The notes beneath the pieces were generated by a model that did no database searches, was not told where the DNA came from, and saw only the letters and a program-made list of their open reading frames with translations. A program made the position numbers and the translations under genes. Shown here in pieces: positions 12,901 to 24,726 of a DNA stretch of 64,000 nucleotides. Within the stretch, counting starts at the first letter, position 1; every line of letters begins with the position of its first letter. The stretch comes from Pristionchus mayeri (Eukaryota > Nematoda > Chromadorea > Rhabditida > Neodiplogasteridae), in NCBI GenBank assembly GCA_036245805.1, contig BTRK01000005.1:12710001-12774000 (forward strand), given 5' to 3'.

Positions 12901-15720
12901 CGACCATCCGACACGAAGTGCAAAAAGCCTGATTCAGCTGTGCATTGCGAAATTTGCCTGAGATAGACTGGAGGTATTGGTTCTGACCAGATGTTCACTG
13001 ACACACTCCTATCAAACATGTGAAGACTCATGGGTGAGCAGTCTTTTCACTCTACGAAATGAGAAGCTTGTCCGAGTTGTACAAGTGTGGACGGTTTTCC
13101 TTCGTTCGCACTGTCCGTTTGACCTTCCCGTTCGACCATCCGACACGAAGTGCAAAAAGCCTGATTCAGATGTGCATTGCGAAATTTGCCTGAGATAGAC
13201 TGGAGGTATTGGTTCTGACCAGATGTTCACTGACACACTCCTATCAAACATGTGGGGATTCATGGATGATCAGTCTTTTCCCTCTATGAAGTGCGAAGCT
13301 TACCAGAGTTGTACACGTTTGGACGGTTTTCCCCCGTTCGCACTGTCCGTTCGCCCTCCCAACACGTATTTTAAGCGGTATTCTCCAGATGTACATCGCG
13401 AAATATGCATGAGATAGACCGATGGTATTGGGTATGACCATGTTTTCACTGGCACGCTCCAATCAAACATGTGAAGACTCATGGGTGAGCAGTCTTTTCA
13501 CTCTACGAAGTGCGAAGCTTGTCCGAGTTGTACAAGTGTGGACGGTTTTCCTTCGTTCGCACTGTACGTTTGACCTTCCCGTTCGACCATCCGACACGAA
13601 GTGCAAAAAGCCTGATTCAGCTGTGCATTGCGAAATTTGCCTGAGATAGACTGGAGGTATTGGTTCTGACCAGATGTTCACTGACACACTCCTATCAAAC
13701 ATGTGAAGACTCATGGGTGAGCAGTCTTTTCACTCTACGAAATGAGAAGCTTGTCCGAGTTGTACAAGTGTGGACGGTTTTCCTTCGTTCGCACTGTCCG
13801 TTTGACCTTCCCGTTCGACCATCCGACACGAAGTGCAAAAAGCCTGATTCAGATGTGCATTGCGAAATTTGCCTGAGATAGACTGGAGGTATTGGTTCTG
13901 ACCAGATGTTCACTGACACACTCCTATCAAACATGTGGGGATTCATGGATGATCAGTCTTTTCCCTCTATGAAGTGCGAAGCTTACCAGAGTTGTACACG
14001 TTTGGACGGTTTTCCCCCGTTCGCACTGTCCGTTCGCCCTCCCAACACGTATTTTAAGCGGTATTCTCCAGATGTACATCGCGAAATATGCATGAGATAG
14101 ACCGATGGTATTGGGTATGACCATGTTTTCACTGGCACGCTCCAATCAAACATGTGAAGACTCATAGTTGAGTAATCTTTTCACTCTACAAAATGCGAAG
14201 CTTGTCCGAGTTGTGCAAGTGTGGAAGGTTTTCCTTCGTTCGCACTGTCCGTTCGCCCTCCCCCGTTCGACCATACGACACAAAATGTGAACAGCCTTAT
14301 TCTGCTGTGCATTGCGAAATTTGCCTGAGATAGACTGGTGGTATTGGTTCTGACCAGATTTTCACTGACACACTCCTATCAAACATGTGAAGACTCATGG
14401 GTGAGCAGTCTTTTCACTCTACGAAGTGCGAAGCTTGCCCTAGTTGTACATGTGTGGACGGTTTTCCTTCGTTCGCACTGTCCGTTTGACCTTCCTATTG
14501 GACCATACGACACGAAGTGCAAAAAGCCTGATGCAGATGTCCATTGCAAAATTTGCCTGAGATAGACTGGTGGTATTGGTTCTGACCAGATGTTCACTGA
14601 CACACTCCTATCAAACATGTGAAGACTCATGGGTGAGCAGTCTTTTCACCTTACGAAATGAGAAGCTTGTCCGAGTTGTACAAGTGTGGACGGTTTTCCT
14701 TCGTTCGCACTGTCCGTTTGACCTTCCCGTTCGACCATCCGACACGAAGTGCAAAAAGCCTGATTCAGATGTGCATTGCGAAATTTGCCTGAGATAGACT
14801 GGAGGTATTGGTTCTGACCAGATGTTCACTGACACACTCCTATCAAACATGTGAAGACTCATGGGTGAGCAGTCTTTTCACTCTACGAAATGAGAAGCTT
14901 GTCCGAGTTGTACAAGTGTGGACGGTTTTCCTTCGTTCGCACTGTACGTTTGACCTTCCCGTTCGACCATCCGACACGAAGTGCAAAAAGCCTGATTCAG
15001 CTGTGCATTGCGAAATTTGCCTGAAATAGACTGGAGGTATTGGTTCTGACCAGATGTTCACTGACACACTCCTATCAAACATGTGAAGACTCATGGGTGA
15101 GCAGTCTTTTCACTCTACGAAATGAGAAGCTTGTCCGAGTTGTACAAGTGTGGACGGTTTTCCTTCGTTCGCACTGTCCGTTTGACCTTCCCGTTCGACC
15201 ATCCGACACGAAGTGCAAAAAGCCTGATTCAGATGTGCATTGCGAAATTTGCCTGAGATAGACTGGAGGTATTGGTTCTGACCAGATGTTCACTGACACA
15301 CTCCTATCAAACATGTGGGGATTCATGGATGATCAGTCTTTTCCCTCTATGAAGTGCGAAGCTTACCAGAGTTGTACACGTTTGGACGGTTTTCCCCCGT
15401 TCGCACTGTCCGTTCGCCCTCCCAACACGTATTTTAAGCGGTATTCTCCAGATGTACATCGCGAAATATGCATGAGATAGACCGATGGTATTGGGTATGA
15501 CCATGTTTTCACTGGCACGCTCCAATCAAACATGTGAAGACTCATGGGTGAGCAGTCTTTTCACTCTACGAAGTGCGAAGCTTGCCCTAGTTGTACATGT
15601 GTGGACGGTTTTCCTTCGTTCGCACTGTCCGTTCGCCCTTCCCGTTCGACCATCAGACACGAAGTGTAAACAGCCTGATTCAGCTGTGCATTGCGAAATT
15701 TGCCTGAGATAGACAGGTGG
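3950..15720 (+). repeat. 232-bp satellite array, about 50 copies
   Basis: A unit of about 232 bp repeats head to tail, marked by GCGAAATTTGCCTGAGATAG, TCCTATCAAACATGTGAAGACT and GTTCGCACTGTCCGTTCGCC. Equivalent points fall at 4871, 5103, 5335 and so on. Units differ at diagnostic sites, and groups of variants recur as blocks: the stretch from about 12275 to 13649 is repeated from 14338, an offset of 2063 bases. Each unit contains three CGTTCG words about 10-12 bases apart. 232 is not a multiple of three, so each small ORF stays confined to one unit. The many open frames on both strands are repeat artefacts. Confidence 0.95.
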
Positions 15721-18082
15721 TATTGGTTCTGATAAACAGTCTGATTCAGCTGTACGTTGCGAAATTTGACTGAGATAGACTGTTGGTATTGGTTCTGACC
15801 AGGTTTAATGAAGTGCGCGAAGTATGCGAAGCAGGCCTTCTGACCAGGTTTTCACTGACATACTATAATCAAACATGTGAGGACTCGTGGGTGAGCAGCC
15901 CCTGTGGAAAATAAAAAAAAGCTTGCCTGACTTGCACCCGTGTGCAAGGTTTGATGACTAGGTTTTCCCGTTCGCCCTGCCCATTCACCCTTCCTGCACG
16001 TAGTGTAAACTATCTTCTCCAGCTGTACATTGCGTAATTTGCCCCTGAAATAGACTGATGGGCTTGGTTCTGACCAGATTTTTCACTGACATACTCCAAC
16101 CAAACATGTGGAGACTCCGGGGTGAGCAGTATTTTCCCTGTACAAACTGTAATGTTTGCTTGACTTGTGCCCAGGTGCAAGTTTTGATGACTGGGTTTCC
16201 CGTTCGCCCTGTCCGTTCGCACGGTTTTTTTTGCCCGTTCACCCTTCCTGCACGTAGTGTTAACAATCTTCTCCAGCTGTACATTGCGTAATTTGCCTGA
16301 AATATATTGATGGACATGGTTCTAACCAGGTTTGCATTGACATACTCCAATCAAACATGTGAAGACTCAGAGGTGAGCAGACTTTTCCCTGACTTTTCCA
16401 TCTTTTCCCCTCTTCCCTTCAATCATGAACCTCAAATACGAAGCTTGCCTGAGATGTGCACGTGTGCACGGTTCGATGACCGGATTATGTTGTCCGTCCA
16501 GTGTACACACGCAGTGAACAGTCGTCCCAGCGGCAAATTGCGAAATTTGCCTGAGATTGCCTGGTGGTCTTGGTTCTGACCTGTTTTTTCACTCACATAC
16601 TCCAATCAAACATCTGAAGCCTTGTGTGTAAGCAGTCTTTTTAATCTATAAAGTGCGAAGCTTGCCTGAGGTGTTGACTTGTGCACGATTGATGACCGGT
16701 TTTTCCGTTAGTCCTCCCGTTCGACCTGCCGTGCTCCCTCAATCAATGGGTATTCTACCTGAACCTCAAATCCAAAACTTGTATGAGGTGCTAACGCATG
16801 TTCGGTTCGATTGCTGGTTTATGCTATCTGCCCAGTAGGCATACGTAGTATGAACAGTCTTCTAAAAGCTGCAGACTTGAATGCGGAAGAGGTTTGTTTA
16901 CATATCGGATTACATCCGGAGGTCACCGAACGGGTTCTGCCCGTTCACCCTATTCGTTCACCTTGCCCGCTCACCCTCGCCCATACCGTTTGCACTGTTT
17001 CCCCCGTTCAACCATCCCGTTCACCCTGGCCGCTGCCCTCACCCTCAGGTATTATTCCCTTTAACCACTAAAATCAAACAAATTGGCGTTCGTGGGTGAA
17101 GGGTCTTTTCCCCTCTTGCAGTACATGCGAAGCTTGTCTGACAACACATATGTCCACGGTTCGATCACCGTATTATGGTCTCCGTTAAGAGCACATACGT
17201 AGTATGAACAGTGCTCACCGACTGAAAATGGCGAAATTAGCCTGAGATAGAACTGTGGTTCTAACCTTTTTAACTCTGACATACTCAAATCAAGCAAGTG
17301 CGGACTGATGGTGAGCAATTTTTTCCCTCTTTCTAGCGCGAAGGTTGCCGGATGAGTACACTTGTGCACGGTTTTGATGACCGAATATGCTATTCATCCA
17401 GTAAGCATGCATACGTAGTATGAGCATTCTTCTCCAACTAAAGACTTGGAGCGGGAGAGGTTTGTTTACATATCGGATTACCCCTGGGTTCTCAGGGTCT
17501 CCGACTGGTTAACCCGTTTGCCCTCTACGTTCGCCCTGTAAGTTCGCACTGTCGTTCGCCAAAGTATCTGTTCAGAATAATGAATACAGAGAAAACATTC
17601 ATTGAAAGAGATAGAGAAAGAAAGAAAGAAAGAAAGAAATAAAGAAAGAGATACATGAGAAGTTAAAGCGAAACGATTCCGATTGTTCTAATGTGAATCA
17701 CACAAACTGAATGTCACATGCACTGACACTGATGTCATATCCACTGACACTGGTGCCACGCCCACTACCACTGTGATCCTTTGCCTCAACACATGATTCG
17801 ACCGTGCCGACCAGTTTAGACGGGTGCAATTCATGTTGGATTGAGAAAGTCATGATAGTTAAGTCGAAAACGGTGGCGTCATCGCTGAAAAAAACTATAA
17901 CATCATCAGAGAGTTCAATCTTTTTGATCTCATATTAGAGCACAATACATTTCTGATGAGTGCGACCATGAACAACTGTTGGTGAAGCATTAGCATAAGC
18001 CTAAGCAAAAGTCTAAGCGAATGACCATTACCAATTCATGCATTTTGAACAAAAATGAGAACCAAAACAAGAAAGCAATAAC
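15720..18082. repeat. Left arm of a large inverted repeat
   Basis: This stretch is the reverse complement of 18135-20497 with very few differences; paired positions sum to 36217. It contains diverged satellite units (15720-16880), a GTTTGTTTACATATCGGATT module at about 16890 and 17460, a GAAA microsatellite at about 17620, and 400 bases of non-satellite sequence near the centre. One mismatch near the loop is GAACC against GAATC. The pairing fades beyond the ends into satellite units that are similar anyway, so the outer limit is approximate. Confidence 0.92.
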
Positions 18083-18134
18083 AATACAGAATTAAACAAC
18101 CAGCATTATATCCTTCAATAAGGTAAGCTGTACG
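18083..18134. other. 52-base spacer at the centre of the inverted repeat
   Basis: The only unpaired segment between the two arms. It is AT-rich (AATACAGAATTAAACAACC...) and has no obvious element structure. Confidence 0.9.
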
Positions 18135-20497
18135 GTTATTGCTTTCTTGTTTTGATTCTCATTTTTGTTCAAAATGCATGAATTGGTAATGGTCATTCGC
18201 TTAGACTTTTGCTTAGGCTTATGCTAATGCTTCACCAACAGTTGTTCATGGTCGCACTCATCAGAAATGTATTGTGCTCTAATATGAGATCAAAAAGATT
18301 GAACTCTCTGATGATGTTATAGTTTTTTTCAGCGATGACGCCACCGTTTTCGACTTAACTATCATGACTTTCTCAATCCAACATGAATTGCACCCGTCTA
18401 AACTGGTCGGCACGGTCGAATCATGTGTTGAGGCAAAGGATCACAGTGGTAGTGGGCGTGGCACCAGTGTCAGTGGATATGACATCAGTGTCAGTGCATG
18501 TGACATTCAGTTTGTGTGATTCACATTAGAACAATCGGAATCGTTTCGCTTTAACTTCTCATGTATCTCTTTCTTTATTTCTTTCTTTCTTTCTTTCTTT
18601 CTCTATCTCTTTCAATGAATGTTTTCTCTGTATTCATTATTCTGAACAGATACTTTGGCGAACGACAGTGCGAACTTACAGGGCGAACGTAGAGGGCAAA
18701 CGGGTTAACCAGTCGGAGACCCTGAGAACCCAGGGGTAATCCGATATGTAAACAAACCTCTCCCGCTCCAAGTCTTTAGTTGGAGAAGAATGCTCATACT
18801 ACGTATGCATGCTTACTGGATGAATAGCATATTCGGTCATCAAAACCGTGCACAAGTGTACTCATCCGGCAACCTTCGCGCTAGAAAGAGGGAAAAAATT
18901 GCTCACCATCAGTCCGCACTTGCTTGATTTGAGTATGTCAGAGTTAAAAAGGTTAGAACCACAGTTCTATCTCAGGCTAATTTCGCCATTTTCAGTCGGT
19001 GAGCACTGTTCATACTACGTATGTGCTCTTAACGGAGACCATAATACGGTGATCGAACCGTGGACATATGTGTTGTCAGACAAGCTTCGCATGTACTGCA
19101 AGAGGGGAAAAGACCCTTCACCCACGAACGCCAATTTGTTTGATTTTAGTGGTTAAAGGGAATAATACCTGAGGGTGAGGGCAGCGGCCAGGGTGAACGG
19201 GATGGTTGAACGGGGGAAACAGTGCAAACGGTATGGGCGAGGGTGAGCGGGCAAGGTGAACGAATAGGGTGAACGGGCAGAACCCGTTCGGTGACCTCCG
19301 GATGTAATCCGATATGTAAACAAACCTCTTCCGCATTCAAGTCTGCAGCTTTTAGAAGACTGTTCATACTACGTATGCCTACTGGGCAGATAGCATAAAC
19401 CAGCAATCGAACCGAACATGCGTTAGCACCTCATACAAGTTTTGGATTTGAGGTTCAGGTAGAATACCCATTGATTGAGGGAGCACGGCAGGTCGAACGG
19501 GAGGACTAACGGAAAAACCGGTCATCAATCGTGCACAAGTCAACACCTCAGGCAAGCTTCGCACTTTATAGATTAAAAAGACTGCTTACACACAAGGCTT
19601 CAGATGTTTGATTGGAGTATGTGAGTGAAAAAACAGGTCAGAACCAAGACCACCAGGCAATCTCAGGCAAATTTCGCAATTTGCCGCTGGGACGACTGTT
19701 CACTGCGTGTGTACACTGGACGGACAACATAATCCGGTCATCGAACCGTGCACACGTGCACATCTCAGGCAAGCTTCGTATTTGAGGTTCATGATTGAAG
19801 GGAAGAGGGGAAAATATGGAAAAGTCAGGGAAAAGTCTGCTCACCTCTGAGTCTTCACATGTTTGATTGGAGTATGTCAATGCAAACCTGGTTAGAACCA
19901 TGTCCATCAATATATTTCAGGCAAATTACGCAATGTACAGCTGGAGAAGATTGTTAACACTACGTGCAGGAAGGGTGAACGGGCAAAAAAAACCGTGCGA
20001 ACGGACAGGGCGAACGGGAAACCCAGTCATCAAAACTTGCACCTGGGCACAAGTCAAGCAAACATTACAGTTTGTACAGGGAAAATACTGCTCACCCCGG
20101 AGTCTCCACATGTTTGGTTGGAGTATGTCAGTGAAAAATCTGGTCAGAACCAAGCCCATCAGTCTATTTCAGGGGCAAATTACGCAATGTACAGCTGGAG
20201 AAGATAGTTTACACTACGTGCAGGAAGGGTGAATGGGCAGGGCGAACGGGAAAACGTAGTCATCAAACCTTGCACACGGGTGCAAGTCAGGCAAGCTTTT
20301 TTTTATTTTCCACAGGGGCTGCTCACCCACGAGTCCTCACATGTTTGATTATAGTATGTCAGTGAAAACCTGGTCAGAAGGCCTGCTTCGCATACTTCGC
20401 GCACTTCATTAAACCTGGTCAGAACCAATACCAACAGTCTATCTCAGTCAAATTTCGCAACGTACAGCTGAATCAGACTGTTTATCAGAACCAATAC
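18135..20497. repeat. Right arm of the large inverted repeat
   Basis: Reverse complement of 15720-18082. Frames on the minus strand at 19638-19910 match those on the plus strand at 16307-16579, and 18848-19156 matches 17061-17369. From here on the satellite runs in the opposite orientation to 3950-15720. Confidence 0.92.
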
Positions 20498-23426
20498 CAC
20501 CTGTCTATCTCAGGCAAATTTCGCAATGCACAGCTGAATCAGGCTGTTTACACTTTGTGTCGGATGGTCGAACGGGAAGGGCGAACGGACAGTGCGAACG
20601 AAGGAAAACCGTCGACACTTGTACAACTCGGACAAGCTTCGCATTTCGTAGAGTGAAAAGACTGCTCACCCATGAGTCTTCACATGTTTGATAGGAGTGT
20701 GTCAGTGAAAATCTGGTCAGAACCAATACCACCAGTCTATCTCAGGCAAATTTCGCAATGCACAGCTGAATCAGGCTGTTTACACTTCGTGTCGGATGGT
20801 CGAACGGGCAGGGCGAACGGACAGTGCGAACGAAGGAAAACCGTCCACACATGTACAACTAGGGCAAGCTTCGCACTTCGTAGAGTGAAAAGACTGCTCA
20901 CCCATGAGTCTTCACATGTTTGATAGGAGTGTGTCAGTGAAAATCTGGTCAGAACCAATACCACTAGTCTATCTCAGGCAAATTTCGCAATTTGCCGCTG
21001 GGACGACTGTTCACTGCGTGTGTACACTGGACGGACAACATAATCCGGTCATCGAACCGTGCACACGTGCACATCTCAGGCAAGCTTCGTATTTGAGGTT
21101 CATGATTGAAGGGAAGAGGGGAAAATATGGAAAAGTCAGGGAAAAGTCTGCTCATCTCTGAGTCTTCACATGTTTGATTGGAGTATGTCAATGCAAACCT
21201 GGTTAGAACCATGTCCATCAATATATTTCAGGCAAATTACGCAATGTACAGCTGGAGAAGATTGTTAACACTACGTGCAGGAAGGGTGAACGGGCAAAAA
21301 AAAACCGTGCGAACGGACAGGGCGAACGGGAAACCCAGTCATCAAAACTTGCACCTGGGCACAAGTCAAGCAAACATTACAGTTTGTACAGGGAAAATAC
21401 TGCTCACCCCGGAGTCTCCACATGTTTGGTTGGAGTATGTCAGTGAAAAATCTGGTCAGAACCAAGCCCATCAGTCTATTTCAGGGGCAAATTACGCAAT
21501 GTACAGCTGGAGAAGATAGTTTACACTACGTGCAGGAAGGGTGAATGGGCAGGGCGAACGGGAAAACCTAGTCATCAAACCTTGCACACGGGTGCAAGTC
21601 AGGCAAGCTTTTTTTTTATTTTCCACAGGGAAAAGGCTGCTCACCCACGAGTCCTCACATGTTTGATTATAGTATGTCAGTGAAAACCTGGTCAGAAGGC
21701 CTGCTTCGCATACTTCGCGCACTTCATTAAACCTGGTCAGAACCAATACCAACAGTCTATCTCAGTCAAATTTCGCAACGTACAGCTGAATCAGACTGTT
21801 TATCAGAACCAATACCACCTGTCTATCTCAGGCAAATTTCGCAATGCACAGCTGAATCAGGCTGTTTACACTTTGTGTCGGATGGTCGAACGGGAAGGGC
21901 GAACGGACAGTGCGAACGAAGGAAAACCGTCGACACTTGTACAACTCGGACAAGCTTCGCATTTCGTAGAGTGAAAAGACTGCTCACCCATGAGTCTTCA
22001 CATGTTTGATAGGAGTGTGTCAGTGAAAATCTGGTCAGAACCAATACCACCAGTCTATCTCAGGCAAATTTCGCAATGCACAGCTGAATCAGGCTGTTTA
22101 CACTTCGTGTCGGATGGTCGAACGGGCAGGGCGAACGGACAGTGCGAACGAAGGAAAACCGTCCACACATGTACAACTAGGGCAAGCTTCGCACTTCGTA
22201 GAGTGAAAAGACTGCTCACCCATGAGTCTTCACATGTTTGATAGGAGTGTGTCAGTGAAAATCTGGTCAGAACCAATACCACTAGTCTATCTCAGGCAAA
22301 TTTCGCAATTTGCCGCTGGGACGACTGTTCACTGCGTGTGTACACTGGACGGACAACATAATCCGGTCATCGAACCGTGCACACGTGCACATCTCAGGCA
22401 AGCTTCGTATTTGAGGTTCATGATTGAAGGGAAGAGGGGAAAATATGGAAAAGTCAGGGAAAAGTCTGCTCATCTCTGAGTCTTCACATGTTTGATTGGA
22501 GTATGTCAATGCAAACCTGGTTAGAACCATGTCCATCAATATATTTCAGGCAAATTACGCAATGTACAGCTGGAGAAGATTGTTAACACTACGTGCAGGA
22601 AGGGTGAACGGGCAAAAAAAAACCGTGCGAACGGACAGGGCGAACGGGAAACCCAGTCATCAAAACTTGCACCTGGGCACAAGTCAAGCAAACATTACAG
22701 TTTGTACAGGGAAAATACTGCTCACCCCGGAGTCTCCACATGTTTGGTTGGAGTATGTCAGTGAAAAATCTGGTCAGAACCAAGCCCATCAGTCTATTTC
22801 AGGGGCAAATTACGCAATGTACAGCTGGAGAAGATAGTTTACACTACGTGCAGGAAGGGTGAATGGGCAGGGCGAACGGGAAAACCTAGTCATCAAACCT
22901 TGCACACGGGTGCAAGTCAGGCAAGCTTTTTTTTATTTTCCACAGGGAAAAGGCTGCTCACCCACGAGTCCTCACATGTTTGATTATAGTATGTCAGTGA
23001 AAACCTGGTCAGAAGGCCTGCTTCGCATACTTCGCGCACTTCATTAAACCTGGTCAGAACCAATACCAACAGTCTATCTCAGTCAAATTTCGCAACGTAC
23101 AGCTGAATCAGACTGTTTATCAGAACCAATACCACCAGTCTATCTCAGGCAAATTTCGCAATGCACAGCTGAATCAGGCTGTTTACACTTTGTGTCGGAT
23201 GGTCGAACGGGAAGGGCGAACGGACAGTGCGAACGAAGGAAAACCGTCGACACTTGTACAACTCGGACAAGCTTCGCATTTCGTAGAGTGAAAAGACTGC
23301 TCACCCATGAGTCTTCACATGTTTGATAGGAGTGTGTCAGTGAAAATCTGGTCAGAACCAATACCACCAGTCTATCTCAGGCAAATTTCGCAATGCACAG
23401 CTGAATCAGGCTGTTTACACTTCGTG
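20480..23426 (-). repeat. 1.32-kb higher-order tandem repeat of satellite units, reverse orientation
   Basis: Equivalent landmarks recur about 1318 bases apart: minus-strand frames at 20505, 21823 and 23140, and the TTTGCCGCTGGGACGACTGT block at about 20993 and 22311. The copies look almost identical; a visible difference is the length of an A-run at about 21296 against 22614. A related copy of the block at about 19680 belongs to the inverted repeat. Each unit combines two normal 232-bp monomers with several diverged ones. Confidence 0.88.
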
Positions 23427-23481
23427 GATCTCCGAGATGATCCACGTCGCTTCCCTCGTCCATGATGACGTCATCGATAAG
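23427..23481 (+). pseudogene. Polyprenyl diphosphate synthase (coq-1-like) exon fragment at the satellite edge
   Basis: The reading SEMIHVASLVHDDVID matches the conserved helix before and including the first Asp-rich motif of long-chain polyprenyl diphosphate synthases, which make the ubiquinone side chain. It ends at a donor (AAG/GTACCGTAG) and is followed by intron-like sequence. Its upstream half is missing: satellite sequence runs up to TTCGTG (about 23426) and the exon begins mid-domain. A longer, related copy with the same following intron lies at 32674-32812, so this is a DNA-level duplicate and not a processed copy. Confidence 0.75.
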
Positions 23482-23922
23482 GTACCGTAGTCTAGACGAG
23501 TGGAGGAGTACGGTAGATTACAACTGAAGATATCGATTTATATGTAATGATCGCACACAGCGATCGTTGCAAATGGATGATTGTTTATGGGCGTTGTAGA
23601 TGATTTGAAGTTCAAACTTTTGCATTAGGAACAGTGGGAATTGCGGGAAATTGTAGGTTCGGGATTCGACTCGCACACTGGGCTATACTATATTGGGGGA
23701 GAACATTTCTCAGATTTATATCGATAGTTTCAGTCTTATTTCGATGTTTATTGTCGAATACTGTAATGAGGTCAACTTCAGTCAATCGTTGGAGGTCTAC
23801 TCAGAATCTACAGTACGAGCCAATCGGAGAAGATCAGAGAGGAGAATCGATCCATTTCCAGGTATGATACGTAACAGACCATTAGAATGGAACCGTAATC
23901 TTTCAAAAATATTCTAGTTTAG
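23482..23922 (+). other. Intron-like flank of the coq-1-like fragment
   Basis: The first roughly 100 bases (GTACCGTAGTCTAGACGAGT...) match 32813-32900. No other coding exon is recognised before the LTR element. Confidence 0.5.
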
Positions 23923-24726
23923 TGCAGCGATAGGCGCTTCCTAGAATCTCCCCAGAGTCAACAAACTCGAGAAACTAGCAAGGCAGATCACCAGCAGAAC
24001 TCGTAAACTTCACAAGTTACGCACAGCAATTCCCCACTCGGAGATAGGCTTCCGCCGACCCAATGAAATGCTGCCCGCGACAAGCGAGGTAAACTTCAAC
24101 AGGCTTCGACCTGACGCAGGTTCTCGGATCACGAGTTCCCACGATTTCGTCAACGGAGAAGGTTCACTTAACTACGGCACAGAGAAGGTTCACTTCACTC
24201 TGTGACTGACTCGAAGACAAGGCAAGGAAAACAGACGAAAGGAAAGAGAAGACACAAGTGGAAGGAAACGCGAAAGGAAAACAAGAAGACTGCTGACGAC
24301 GACAAGTGGAGTGTAATCCTCCACAATAGGCGCACTCTCCCACTAATAAACTCAAGTAAGACGAGGAGAATTAATTAATAATATTTACTACTGAAATCAC
24401 TCTACAAAACAATAAAGACAACGACCTATCAAGACGGGGAACAAGAGAGAACTGGCAACCAAACTCCAACGGGGAGAGAGAGAGAAGAAAGAACTCCAAC
24501 CAACCAGCGGCGGAGATTGGGATTCAAAAAGTGCGTCAACCCAACACAACAAATACGTCAAGCAATACACGAAAGGTGGGCGTTTAAATATTACGATGTG
24601 TCATATTAATTATTTGAATATTTAAATTACGATATTCTATTGATTATTTAATTAATAAATAATTGCAGGGAATTAAATAACATAAATTCACAGGGGAAAT
24701 TACATCATTGGGGCATTTCCTCTACA
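23923..24726 (-). repeat. 3' LTR (minus orientation)
   Basis: Starts TGCAGCG and ends CTCTACA on the plus strand. From about 24040 to 24726 it appears identical or nearly identical to 28655-29341, but its first 110-130 bases are clearly diverged, with substitutions and indels. Confidence 0.9.

Noticed and set aside
4187..15712. Dozens of recurring 60-85 aa frames on both strands
   Set aside because: They mark the 232-bp satellite monomer. They occur on both strands at once, stay within one monomer because 232 is not a multiple of three, and have no splice or signal features.
24164..24355. 63-aa frame in both LTRs as a gene
   Set aside because: It is identical in the two LTRs only because the LTRs are identical, and it shows no domain.
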